Source of the DNA: Oleiagrimonas sp963817755
GTDB taxonomy: Bacteria; Pseudomonadota; Gammaproteobacteria; Xanthomonadales; Rhodanobacteraceae
Direction of reading: 5' to 3'
DNA length: 64,000 bases
Assembly (NCBI GenBank): GCA_963817755.1
Contig: CAWFPB010000002.1
Span: 434,001 to 498,000, forward strand
The position numbers were made by a program, and so were the translations under genes. Of the stretch, positions 17,602 to 26,047 are shown one piece after another. Numbering within the stretch: position 1 is the stretch's first letter; the number at the start of each line of letters is the position of its first letter. The notes beneath the pieces are model-generated. The model saw only the letters and a program-made list of their open reading frames with translations. It searched no databases and was not told the DNA's origin.

Positions 17602-18045
17602 TCAGCTGCCGGCCAGCTTGGCGCGGACCACCGGTTCGAGACGCCCCAGCCCGGCCTTGAAACCGGCCGCGACGGCCTCTTCCATGGACAGGCCGTCGAT
17701 CCAGCCGGCCTTGAGCGCCACCAGGGCGCCCACGCGCTGGCCGCTGGCGCAATGCACCATCAGGTGGTTGGCGTCGAAGCGCTTCATGGCGTCGGCCAGC
17801 GTCTCCGCGGCCTGGCGGGAAAGGTCCTCGGGCCCGGCCACCGGGATGTTCACGTATTCCATGCCCAGCTCGCGCACGGCGGCGCCCTCGTCGAAGGCTC
17901 CCATTTCAGCCTGCGGACGCAGGTTGACCACGCAGCCGCCGCCCTCGCGGGCGAAATCGGCCAGTTGCTGGGTAGTGGGTTGGCCACCGCAGAACAGCCG
18001 GTTCTCGGGGCGGCACTGGTTGGGAACAAACTGAAAATCGGTCAT
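17602..18045 (-). CDS. Blh-like DUF442 phosphatase-fold protein
   Basis: The 147-residue protein starts at 18045 behind an AAAGGTAG ribosome site. It has the HCASGQR phosphatase-like loop (residues about 105-111) and the LFCGGQPTTQQLADFA start seen in the DUF442/beta-lactamase-hydrolase-like (Blh) family. In Xylella and Agrobacterium, Blh is controlled by BigR and linked to sulfide detoxification. The gene lies 17 bp behind a BigR-like repressor gene, matching that arrangement, but here the rhodanese/dioxygenase part of full-length Blh is absent. Confidence 0.87.
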   Translation of the reverse strand: MTDFQFVPNQCRPENRLFCGGQPTTQQLADFAREGGGCVVNLRPQAEMGAFDEGAAVRELGMEYVNIPVAGPEDLSRQAAETLADAMKRFDANHLMVHCASGQRVGALVALKAGWIDGLSMEEAVAAGFKAGLGRLEPVVRAKLAGS

Positions 18046-18062
18046 GAATCTACCTTTGCGGG

Positions 18063-18431
18063 TCAGGGGTGTTGTGCACCAGGCACCGGCGGACCGCACA
18101 GCGGATCGCCGGTGCCTGGTGCGCAATAGATGCCGTACAGCGTGGCGATCACTTCCTGGGCCGGTCCGTCTTCCAGCGAATACCAGATGGTCTGGGATTC
18201 GCGTCGGGTCCGCACCAGGCCCTGCTCGCGCAGGCGTGCCAGGTGCTGGGACAGGGCCGACTGGCTCAGTTCGGGCAGCTGCTCGTTGAGCTGGCCGACC
18301 GCCATTTCCTTGCCGACCAGCAGGCACAGCAACCGCAGACGCTGGGGGTTTCCCAGGGCCTTGAGCAGGTCGGCCGCCTCGGAGGCGCGGGCCTGCATGC
18401 TTTCACGGTCGAAGTCGGCGGGCAGGGACAC
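18063..18431 (-). CDS. bigR: ArsR-family repressor, BigR/SqrR type (persulfide sensor)
   Basis: A GTG start at 18431, preceded by GAGG, gives 122 residues; an ATG at 18398 is the alternative. The winged helix has the recognition segment LSQSALSQHLARLREQGLV. C36 (RLLCLLVGKEM) and C103 (TLYGIYC) occupy the positions of the two redox cysteines of BigR and SqrR, which form a sulfur bridge with persulfides and release DNA. It is divergent from sulfide:quinone oxidoreductase and upstream of the Blh-like gene, the expected targets. The symbol is assigned by homology and context. Confidence 0.9.
   Translation of the reverse strand: MSLPADFDRESMQARASEAADLLKALGNPQRLRLLCLLVGKEMAVGQLNEQLPELSQSALSQHLARLREQGLVRTRRESQTIWYSLEDGPAQEVIATLYGIYCAPGTGDPLCGPPVPGAQHP
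18076..18122 (-). repeat. 16-bp perfect inverted repeat in the 3' end of the repressor gene
   Basis: 18076-18091 and 18107-18122 are exact inverted copies, and the 15-nt spacer contains a nested CCGC-aca-GCGG stem. The hairpin overlaps the last codons of the ArsR gene and ends 30 bp before the Blh-like start. No T-run follows, so it is not a standard terminator; it could stabilise mRNA or tune expression between the two genes. Confidence 0.6.
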
Positions 18432-18493
18432 GGCGTGATACCTCGCTGTCGGTGCGGGCTGGAAAAGCCTGCAACGCAACCATATTATCATGC

Positions 18494-18521
18494 TTGCTAA
18501 ATAAGCAAAAACTAAATTAGT
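18494..18521. promoter_or_regulatory. Candidate BigR operator in the divergent region
   Basis: Two AT-rich palindromes sit side by side: TTGCT-aaata-AGCAA (18494-18508) and ACTAAATTAGT (18511-18521). This AT-rich patch stands out from its GC-rich surroundings and lies between the divergent repressor and SQR genes, where an autoregulating ArsR protein would bind. Confidence 0.6.
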
Positions 18522-18616
18522 ATGAACTTTACAAGACGCCGGGTTGATGCCTGTCAAATCGTTGTGGAGACGAAGCGCGCAACCTGTTCGTGCATTGGGC
18601 TGAGGAGACCCTAGAC

Positions 18617-19906
18617 ATGGCTACTATCGTGATACTGGGCGCGGGGCTGGGTGGTACGGCGGCCGCGTATGAAATTCGTGCGGAGCTCGGCACCGAGCAC
18701 CGCGTCATCGTGATCGGCGAAGGGCCGCGGTTCAGCTTCACACCCTCCAACCCTTGGGTGGCCGTGGGCTGGCGCAAGCCCGAAAATGTCCAGATCGACA
18801 TGAACCAGCCACTGGGCCGGCGCGGCATCGAATTCATCGATACCCCGGTCAAGTCGGTGCATCCGGACGCCAACCACGTGATCCTGGACGACGATCGTCG
18901 CGTCGACTACGACTATCTGGTGATCACGACCGGCCCGCGTCTGGCCTTCGACGAGGTGCCGGGGCTGGGGCCGCACGGCGGCTTCACCCAGTCGGTGTGC
19001 ACCACGCCGCACGCGGCGCAGGCCTGGGGTGCCTACCAGAAGTTCCTGGAGAACCCCGGCCCGATCGTGGTCGGTGCGGTGCAGGGCGCCAGCTGCTTCG
19101 GCCCGGCCTACGAGTTCGTGACCATCATCGACGCCGACCTGCGCAAGCGGAAAATCCGCGACCAGGTGCCGATGACCTTCGTCACCTCCGAACCCTACAT
19201 CGGCCACATGGGCCTGGGTGGCGTGGGCGACTCCAAGGGTTTGATGGAAGCGGAGATGCGCCAGCGCCACATCAAGTGGATCACCAACGCGCGTGTTGCC
19301 GAAATCACCGAGAACCAGATGAAGGTGGACGAGGTCGACGAGAATGGCGAGGTCGTCAAGCACCACGAGGTGCCGTTCGCCTACTCGATGCTGCTGCCGG
19401 CGTTCACCGGCGTGGACGCGGTGCGCGGGGTCGAGGGCCTGGTCAATCCGCGCGGCTTCGTGCTGATCGACGAGCACCAGCGCAACCCGACCTACAGGAA
19501 CGTGTTCTCGGCGGGCGTGTGCGTGGCGATCCCGCCGGTGGAAAAGACCCCGGTCCCGACCGGCGCGCCCAAGACCGGCTACATGATCGAGTCGATGGTG
19601 ACCGCGATCGCGCACAACATCCGTGACGACCTGAGCGGCGGCAAGGCCGACACCAAGGCGACCTGGAATGCGATCTGCCTGGCCGATATGGGCGATACCG
19701 GCGCGGCCTTCGTGGCGCTTCCGCAGATTCCGCCGCGCAACGTGACCTGGGCCAAGGTCGGCAAGTGGGTCCACCTGGCCAAGGTGGCATTCGAGAAGTA
19801 CTACATGCGCAAGGTGCGCAACGGCAATACCGACCCGGTCTACGAGAAGTACGTGCTCAAGGCATTGGGCATCGTGCGCCTGAAGTCGAAGAACAACGGC
19901 CACTGA
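18617..19906 (+). CDS. sqr: Sulfide:quinone oxidoreductase
   Basis: SQR oxidises sulfide and passes electrons to quinone at the membrane surface, giving sulfane sulfur. The 429-residue flavoprotein has the FAD-binding VILGAGLGGTAAAYE start and a second dinucleotide region. All three catalytic cysteines are present: C128 (SVCTTP), C160 (GASCFGP) and C354 (NAICLADMGD), aligning with C128, C160 and C356 of the Acidithiobacillus enzyme. The C-terminal amphipathic tail (KWVHLAKVAFEKYYMRK) fits membrane attachment. Divergent control by the BigR-like repressor is likely. Confidence 0.94.
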   Translation: MATIVILGAGLGGTAAAYEIRAELGTEHRVIVIGEGPRFSFTPSNPWVAVGWRKPENVQIDMNQPLGRRGIEFIDTPVKSVHPDANHVILDDDRRVDYDYLVITTGPRLAFDEVPGLGPHGGFTQSVCTTPHAAQAWGAYQKFLENPGPIVVGAVQGASCFGPAYEFVTIIDADLRKRKIRDQVPMTFVTSEPYIGHMGLGGVGDSKGLMEAEMRQRHIKWITNARVAEITENQMKVDEVDENGEVVKHHEVPFAYSMLLPAFTGVDAVRGVEGLVNPRGFVLIDEHQRNPTYRNVFSAGVCVAIPPVEKTPVPTGAPKTGYMIESMVTAIAHNIRDDLSGGKADTKATWNAICLADMGDTGAAFVALPQIPPRNVTWAKVGKWVHLAKVAFEKYYMRKVRNGNTDPVYEKYVLKALGIVRLKSKNNGH

Positions 19907-19931
19907 TCGCGGCCTGAAGGAGAGTCCTGTC

Positions 19932-20141
19932 ATGAATATCGATCGTGTCGTCCTGGGTTTTGCCGGTACCGTGGTGCTGGTCAGTCTGGCCCTGGCGCAG
20001 TTCGTGTCGCCCTGGTGGTTGCTGTTGACGCTGTTCGTGGGTGCCAACCTGCTGCAGTCGTCGTTTACCGGCTTCTGCCCGCTGGCGTTCATCCTGCGCA
20101 AGTTTGGCGTCAAGTCCGGCTGCGCCTTTCCCGGGCGCTGA
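19932..20141 (+). CDS. DUF2892 (YgaP-like) small membrane protein
   Basis: The 69-residue protein has two membrane segments (about 8-25 and 28-47) and the SSFTGFCPLAFILRKFGVKSGC end typical of DUF2892. In YgaP this segment anchors a rhodanese, and stand-alone copies are common in sulfide operons. It starts 25 bp after sqr with a GGAG ribosome site and is followed by a terminator, so sqr and this gene form one unit. Confidence 0.9.
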   Translation: MNIDRVVLGFAGTVVLVSLALAQFVSPWWLLLTLFVGANLLQSSFTGFCPLAFILRKFGVKSGCAFPGR

Positions 20142-20151
20142 TACCCGCTTG

Positions 20152-20188
20152 GGCGCGGGCGCTGCTGGCGTCCGCGCCTTTCACTTTT
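20152..20188 (+). terminator. Terminator of the sqr unit
   Basis: An 11-bp GC stem (20152-20162 with 20168-20178, one G-T pair) with a 5-nt loop is followed by TTTCACTTTTG. It separates the sqr unit from the RND genes. Confidence 0.7.
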
Positions 20189-20268
20189 GAATTGGCTGGC
20201 GGTCCGTGACCGCCCACTCCGGTGCGGATGCGCGCCGGTAGACCATGGATTGACGAGGTAGGGTTCCC

Positions 20269-21336
20269 ATGAACCAACGTGTGCGCATGACGCTGCTGGT
20301 GGCGGCGTTGTTCTCCCTGGCCGCGTGCGGCAACAAGCCGCCGGCGAAGACATCGACGGCCCCGGCGCCGAAGCTGTCGTCGGTCACGGTGCAGCCCACC
20401 GATGCACGGCGCGAGCAGTCCTGGGACGGCGTGGTCGAGGCGGTCAATCAGGCCACCCTGTATGCGCAGACCTCCGGTCGGGTGGTGGAACTTCCCTACG
20501 ACGTGAACGATTTCGTCAAGAAGGGCGATGTCGTGGTCCGCTTCACCGACGTCGAACAGAAATCGGCGCGACGCCAGGCCCAGGCGCAACTGGCTTCGGC
20601 GCGGGCGTCCTACAACGAGGCCGAGGCCTCCTATCGTCGGGTATCCGAGATCTACGCGCGCAAGCTGGTGGCCAAGGCCGACTACGACCAGGCACTGGCA
20701 CGGCGCGAAGCCGCCCGTGCGGCATTGAACGCGGCCCAGGCCAGCCTGCGCGAGGTCGGGCAAAAGCTCGACTACACCACGGTGCGCGCGCCCTACGACG
20801 GGTACGTCAGCAAGCGCTGGGTGCAGGTCGGCGAGGCGGTCCAGCCGGGCCAGCCGCTGGTATCCGGCGTGTCGCTCAAGCAATTGCGCGTGAGCGTGCA
20901 GGTGCCGCAAAGCGCGGTGGAGGCGATCCGCAAGTATCACAGCGCGCAGATTCTTCTGGCGGGCAAGCGACTGAAGGTGGACAAGGTGATCGTGTTTCCC
21001 TATGCCGATCCCGACACCCATACCTTCAACGTGCGGCTGGAGCTCGACGGCGAGCATGCCGGGCTGTATCCGGGCATGACGGTGAAGGTGGCCTTTGCCG
21101 TCGGCGAGGCGAAGCCGCTGCTGGTGCCGGAGACCGCGCTGTGGCACCAGGGCGAGGTGACCGGCCTGTTCGTGGTCGGCAAGCAGGGCGTGAGCCTGCG
21201 CCAGGTGCGTACCGGCGACCGTTTCGGCGATCGCGTCGAGGTGCTGTCGGGACTGTCCGCCGGTGAGCAGGTCGCCACCGATCCGGCGGCAGCGGCGCGC
21301 TGGCTGTCGGCCCATCGCACGGAGCCCTCGGCATGA
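20269..21336 (+). CDS. RND efflux periplasmic adaptor (membrane fusion lipoprotein)
   Basis: The 355-residue protein begins with a lipoprotein signal (FSLAACGNKPP, acylated Cys about residue 21). It contains the lipoyl/barrel-sandwich halves (TLYAQTSGRVVELPYDVNDF and TVRAPYDGYVSKRWVQVGE) around a coiled hairpin rich in Ala and Arg (about 95-165), then beta-barrel and membrane-proximal domains. It links an inner-membrane RND pump to an outer channel. The next gene overlaps it by 4 bp. No outer-membrane channel gene follows. Confidence 0.92.
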   Translation: MNQRVRMTLLVAALFSLAACGNKPPAKTSTAPAPKLSSVTVQPTDARREQSWDGVVEAVNQATLYAQTSGRVVELPYDVNDFVKKGDVVVRFTDVEQKSARRQAQAQLASARASYNEAEASYRRVSEIYARKLVAKADYDQALARREAARAALNAAQASLREVGQKLDYTTVRAPYDGYVSKRWVQVGEAVQPGQPLVSGVSLKQLRVSVQVPQSAVEAIRKYHSAQILLAGKRLKVDKVIVFPYADPDTHTFNVRLELDGEHAGLYPGMTVKVAFAVGEAKPLLVPETALWHQGEVTGLFVVGKQGVSLRQVRTGDRFGDRVEVLSGLSAGEQVATDPAAAARWLSAHRTEPSA

Positions 21337-24300
21337 GTGCGCCGCGACTCGGGCTCTCTGGCCGTATCGCCAAGGCGTTCCAGAACAACCCGCTGACGCC
21401 GATCCTGGCGGTGGCGGCGCTGCTGCTGGGCCTGACTGCGGCCATCATCACGCCACGCGAGGAAGAGCCGCAGATCGACGTGACCATGGCCAACGTGATG
21501 GTGCCGTTCCCCGGCGCCGATGTGCACGACGTCGAGAACCTGGTGACCTTCCCGCTGGAGAAGAAGCTCGACGAGCTCAAGGGCGTCAAGCACATCTATT
21601 CGGTCAGCCGACCGGGCATGTCCATGGTCACGGTCGAGTTCAAGGTCGGCGTACCGCGCCAGACCGCGATCGTGCGCCTGTACAACAAGGTCTACGAGAA
21701 CCGCGACTTCCTGCCGCAGAACCTGGGCGTGGGGCAGCCGCTGATCCGGCCCATGGGCATCGACGACGTGCCAGTGATGGCGCTGACCCTGTGGAGCGAC
21801 AACCCGCACCAGAGTCCGACCCAGCTGGCCGAGGTGGCGCATACGCTGGAGACCCGCCTCAAGCGGGTCAAGGGCACGCGTGACGTGTATACCATCGGTT
21901 CGCCCACCCGTGCCGTGGTGGTGCAGCTCGATCCGTCGAAACTGGCGGCCTACGGGCTGTCGCTGTCCGATCTTTCCAACGCTTTGAAAGCCGCCAACGT
22001 GGTCAGCCAGGCCGGCGACCGCGTGACCGGCGACCGCGACGTTCCGGTCACGGCCGGCACCTTCCTGGCCGATGCCGACGCGGTGCGCAACCTGGTCATC
22101 GGCCTGAAGAACGGGCAGCCGGTGTTCCTGTCCGACGTGGCGAAGATCCGTCGCGGCGCGGACCTGCCGAGCAAGTATGTGTGGTTCGGTGCGCCGAAGG
22201 GCCGGGCCGGACCGGCCATGGGCACGACCCCGGCGGTGACCATTGCCGTGGCCAAGAAGGCCGGCACCAATGCCGCCGACATCACCGCGGCCATCCGCGA
22301 GCGGATCAAGGCGCTCGAGGGCGTGACCATTCCCAGCGGCATGCACGTGACGGTCACCCGCGACTACGGGCAGACCGCCACGGCCAAGGCTGACGAGCTG
22401 ATGCTGCACCTGTTGCTGGCGGCGATGTCGGTCGTGCTGCTGGTGGTGCTCACGCTGGGCTGGCGCGAAGGCGTGGTGGTCGGCAGTGCCGTCATCATTA
22501 CCCTGATGTTGACCCTGTTCGCCTCCTGGGCGATGGGCTTCACCATCAACCGCGTGTCGCTGTTCGCGCTGATCTTCTCCATCGGCATCCTGGTCGACGA
22601 TGCCATCGTGGTGGTGGAGAACATCCACCGGCACATGGCGCTGGGCGGGCACAGCATGCGCAAGGCCATTCCGATGGCGGTGGCCGAAGTGGGCGGACCG
22701 ACCATCCTGGCGACCTTCACCGTGATTGCCGCGCTGCTTCCGATGGCGTTCGTCTCGGGCCTGATGGGACCGTACATGCGGCCGATCCCGATCAATGCCT
22801 CGGCCGGCATGCTGCTGTCGCTGGCGGTGGCGCTCACGGTCACGCCGTGGCTGGCGCTGAAGCTGCTGCGGCACAAGGGGCACGGTCACAACGGCGAACA
22901 TGCCGAAGGCGAGCACGCCGCATTGAAGGGCTCCCGCCTGCATCGGACCTTCCGCCGCATCATGCTGCCGTTCGTCGAGGGCGACCGGGCGGCGCGGCGC
23001 CGGCGCCTGCTGTTCGCCGCCATGGGCGCACTGGTGATCGGCGCGGCCGGCCTGGTGGTGGTCAAGGCGGTGATCCTGAAGATGCTGCCGTTCGACAACA
23101 AGTCCGAGTTCCAGGTCGTGGTCGACATGCCCGAGGGCACCACCCTGGAAACCACCAATGAACTGCTGCACAAGCTGTCCGGCGTGGTGGCCAAGGTGCC
23201 CGAGGTGAAGAACTACCAGGGCTATGCCGGCACCGCCTCGCCGATCACCTTCAACGGCCTGGTGCGCCAGTACTACCTGCGCAGCGGCCCGATCGTCGGC
23301 GACCTGCAGGTGAACCTGGTCGACAAGCACGACCGGACGCGACAGAGCCACGCCATCGCGCTGGCGGTACGGCCGGCGTTGCAGAAGATCGCCAAGCAGT
23401 ACGGTGCATCGCTGAAGGTGGTCGAGGTGCCGCCGGGACCGCCGGTGCTGGCGCCGATCGTGGCCGAGGTCTACGGACCGGACTACGGCACGGTGCGCAA
23501 GATCGCCTCTGGCCTGAAGAAGGATTTCACCTCCAACCACGACATCGTCGACGTCGATACCAGCGTGGAGGCCAATTCGCCGCGCGAAGTGGTGGTGGTC
23601 GATCGCGAGCGTGCGGCCAAGCTGGGCCTGAGCCAGGCCGCCATCGCCCAGGCCCTGCGCACGGCGCTGTCGGGCGATGATGCGACCTACATGATGGACG
23701 GCCACGCGCGCTACGCGGTGCCGGTGCGCCTGCGGCTCTCGCCGGGCGACCAGGCCTCGCTGAGCCAGCTGCTGGCGCTGCGCGTGCGCGCGCATTCGGG
23801 CGCGCTGGTGCCGCTGTCGGAGGTGGTCAAGGTCCGTTCGCTGAACTGGGAGAAGGCGATCTTCCACAAGGACCTGCTGCCCTACGCCTACGTCACCGGC
23901 GACGATGCCGGGTCCACCGACAGCCCGCTGTACGGCATGTTCTCGCTGGTCGGCAAGCTCGACCATGATGCCGTCGACGGTCATCACCTTTCGCAGTTCT
24001 TCATCCACCAGCCGTCCTCGGCGACCCATTACGCGGTCAAGTGGGACGGCGAGTGGCAGATCACCTACGAGACCTTCCGCGACATGGGCATCGCCTATTC
24101 GGTCGGCCTGATCCTGATCTACCTGCTGGTGGTGGGGCAGTTCCGCAGCTACGTGGTACCGCTGATCATCATGGCGCCGATTCCGCTGACGGTGATCGGC
24201 GTGATGCCCGGCCACGCGTTGATGGGCGCGCAGTACACCGCTACCTCGATGATCGGCATGATCGCCCTGGCCGGCATCATCGTGCGCAACTCGATCCTGC

Positions 24301-24605
24301 TGATCGATTTCATCAACCACGCGCTGGCCGCCGGGCGGCCATTGCACGAGGCGGTGATCGATGCGGCCGCGGTGCGCGCCAAGCCGATCGTGCTGACCGC
24401 CGTGGCGGCCATGCTGGGCGGTTTCTTCATCCTCAGCGATCCGATCTTCCAGGGTCTGGCCGTTTCGCTGATCTTCGGCATCCTGGTGTCGACGGTGCTG
24501 ACGCTGCTGGTGATCCCGTTGCTGTACTACGCATGGCTGCACCGCCAGGGTGAGCATCCGCACCTGCCCGGCAGCCGCATCGATGATGAGGAGGAACCGG
24601 CATGA
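21333..24605 (+). CDS. RND family efflux transporter, inner-membrane permease
   Basis: The 1090-residue protein has the usual RND duplication of six membrane segments with two large periplasmic loops. The proton-relay aspartates D422-D423 are in GILVDDAIVVVENIHRH (TM4), and TM10 carries R985 in GIIVRNSILLIDF where many drug pumps have Lys. The N-terminus lacks the usual MxxFFI start and reads LTPILAVAALLLGLTA. The substrate is unknown; the closest-looking groups are annotated as multidrug (HAE) rather than metal pumps. It overlaps the adaptor and osmC genes by 4 bp each, so all three are translationally coupled. Confidence 0.93.
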   Translation: MSAPRLGLSGRIAKAFQNNPLTPILAVAALLLGLTAAIITPREEEPQIDVTMANVMVPFPGADVHDVENLVTFPLEKKLDELKGVKHIYSVSRPGMSMVTVEFKVGVPRQTAIVRLYNKVYENRDFLPQNLGVGQPLIRPMGIDDVPVMALTLWSDNPHQSPTQLAEVAHTLETRLKRVKGTRDVYTIGSPTRAVVVQLDPSKLAAYGLSLSDLSNALKAANVVSQAGDRVTGDRDVPVTAGTFLADADAVRNLVIGLKNGQPVFLSDVAKIRRGADLPSKYVWFGAPKGRAGPAMGTTPAVTIAVAKKAGTNAADITAAIRERIKALEGVTIPSGMHVTVTRDYGQTATAKADELMLHLLLAAMSVVLLVVLTLGWREGVVVGSAVIITLMLTLFASWAMGFTINRVSLFALIFSIGILVDDAIVVVENIHRHMALGGHSMRKAIPMAVAEVGGPTILATFTVIAALLPMAFVSGLMGPYMRPIPINASAGMLLSLAVALTVTPWLALKLLRHKGHGHNGEHAEGEHAALKGSRLHRTFRRIMLPFVEGDRAARRRRLLFAAMGALVIGAAGLVVVKAVILKMLPFDNKSEFQVVVDMPEGTTLETTNELLHKLSGVVAKVPEVKNYQGYAGTASPITFNGLVRQYYLRSGPIVGDLQVNLVDKHDRTRQSHAIALAVRPALQKIAKQYGASLKVVEVPPGPPVLAPIVAEVYGPDYGTVRKIASGLKKDFTSNHDIVDVDTSVEANSPREVVVVDRERAAKLGLSQAAIAQALRTALSGDDATYMMDGHARYAVPVRLRLSPGDQASLSQLLALRVRAHSGALVPLSEVVKVRSLNWEKAIFHKDLLPYAYVTGDDAGSTDSPLYGMFSLVGKLDHDAVDGHHLSQFFIHQPSSATHYAVKWDGEWQITYETFRDMGIAYSVGLILIYLLVVGQFRSYVVPLIIMAPIPLTVIGVMPGHALMGAQYTATSMIGMIALAGIIVRNSILLIDFINHALAAGRPLHEAVIDAAAVRAKPIVLTAVAAMLGGFFILSDPIFQGLAVSLIFGILVSTVLTLLVIPLLYYAWLHRQGEHPHLPGSRIDDEEEPA

Positions 24606-25054
24606 GCGAGACCCAGAGCTTCGGCCTGTCGCTGGAACAGGTGGACGACTACGAATTCCGCGTGCGTTTCGACGACACCGACGTGCCCGACCTGCTCACC
24701 GACGAGTCCCCGCCGCTGGGCGGGGGCGCCGGGCCCAATCCGTCGCGGCTGCTGGCTGCGGCGGTGGCCAACTGCCTGGCGGCGAGCCTGCTGTTCGCGC
24801 TGCGCAAGTTCAAGAACGAGCCCGGCCGCCTGCGCGCCACCGCGAAGGCCGTCATGGCCCGCAACGAGGACCGACGCTGGCGCGTGGAACGCGTGCAGGT
24901 GGACCTGCACCTGAGCCAGGCGGCCGATGACTTCGAGCACCTGGACCGCATCCTCGGGCAGTTCGAGGACTTCTGCATCGTCACCCAGAGCGTGCGCGAG
25001 GGCGTGGAAGTGGATGTCCATGTCCACGACGGGGAAGGCAAGCAACTGCACTGA
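24602..25054 (+). CDS. OsmC family peroxiredoxin-like protein
   Basis: The 150-residue protein has the two reactive cysteines of the OsmC/Ohr fold, C58 in the AAVANCLAASLL helix and C125 in FEDFCIVTQSVR. Members reduce hydroperoxides or act on persulfides. Its start overlaps the RND permease stop by 4 bp, an unusual partnership that ties a thiol protein to an efflux pump next to the sulfide genes. Its substrate cannot be read from the sequence. Confidence 0.9.
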   Translation: MSETQSFGLSLEQVDDYEFRVRFDDTDVPDLLTDESPPLGGGAGPNPSRLLAAAVANCLAASLLFALRKFKNEPGRLRATAKAVMARNEDRRWRVERVQVDLHLSQAADDFEHLDRILGQFEDFCIVTQSVREGVEVDVHVHDGEGKQLH

Positions 25055-25121
25055 TCGCGCATCACGGTGCGGTCACGGGGCTGTGGCATACTCGGGCGCT
25101 GGTTCGATCCGGAGTCCTTCC

Positions 25122-25988
25122 ATGCTGCGTCGCCTGCGTCTGCTGCCGTTGCTGGCCGCTCTCGTGCTCACCTCGATCCCGGCCATGGCCTGGGGTCCGA
25201 ACGGGCACGCCATCGTTGCCGACATCGCGCAGCGGCACCTCAACCACAAGGCCCTGCAGCAAGTGCGCCAGTTGCTGGCACTGGAAGGCGATCGCAATCT
25301 CGACCAGGTGGCCTCCTGGCCCGACGAGATCCGCAAGGACCGTCCCTGGACCGGGCCCTGGCACTACGTCGATACCCCGCTGGAGGACCCCGGCTACGTG
25401 GCCTCGCGCGATTGCCCACGCGGGCACTGCGTGGTCGCCAAGCTGCCGCACTTCGTGCATGTGCTGGCCGACCGCTCGGCCCCACCGAAGGAGCGGCTGC
25501 GCGCGCTCAAGTGGGTGGTGCACCTGGTCGGCGACATCCACCAGCCGCTGCACAACGCCGATCACCACGACAAGGGCGGCAACACCGTGCAGCTGGTGTA
25601 CTTCGGCGATCCCACCAACCTGCACCGGGTCTGGGACAGTGCGCTGATCCAGCACGCCCTGGGCCTGCACATGAACCCGGACTACAGCATCGACCGCGCC
25701 GCCGCGCGCCGGGCCGCGCGCAAGCTGGGCCGGACCATCGACGGTGCCGAGATCGCGCATTGGGGCCTGCATGGGCAGCGCATCGAAGCGGCTGCGCTGC
25801 AGTGGTCCGATCATGCCCACCTGCTGGCCCGCCGCGTGGCCTACGGCGACCTGCCCACGCGCCGCGAGCGCCGCCGCAAGGGCTGGTCCGAACGCTACCA
25901 GGCACAGGCCTGGCCGGTGGCGCGCACCCAGCTCCAAGCCGCGGGCATCCGCCTGGCCGACGTGCTCAACCGCACCCTGGGCCGTTGA
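25122..25988 (+). CDS. Secreted S1/P1-type nuclease
   Basis: This is a periplasmic or secreted zinc nuclease/phosphomonoesterase acting on single-stranded nucleic acid. The 288-residue precursor has a 23-residue signal peptide cut before W24, so the mature N-terminal Trp can bind zinc as in P1. Ligands are readable in order: W24, H29, D68, H81, H134, D138, H144, H168 and D172, with spacing close to P1 nuclease. The ATG at 25122 is chosen because it starts the signal peptide. Confidence 0.93.
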   Translation: MLRRLRLLPLLAALVLTSIPAMAWGPNGHAIVADIAQRHLNHKALQQVRQLLALEGDRNLDQVASWPDEIRKDRPWTGPWHYVDTPLEDPGYVASRDCPRGHCVVAKLPHFVHVLADRSAPPKERLRALKWVVHLVGDIHQPLHNADHHDKGGNTVQLVYFGDPTNLHRVWDSALIQHALGLHMNPDYSIDRAAARRAARKLGRTIDGAEIAHWGLHGQRIEAAALQWSDHAHLLARRVAYGDLPTRRERRRKGWSERYQAQAWPVARTQLQAAGIRLADVLNRTLGR

Positions 25989-26047
25989 TTGGAAGAATTC
26001 GATTGCAGGCGGCGCACAGCCGCCTCTGGCCATGCTAGTTTTGCCCG

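Noticed and set aside
21000..24563. Very long open frame (1187 codons) on the minus strand opposite the RND genes
   Set aside because: It is antisense to a clear RND permease, is extremely rich in His, Arg, Gln and Asp, has no fold or motif, and is the usual by-product of high third-position GC.
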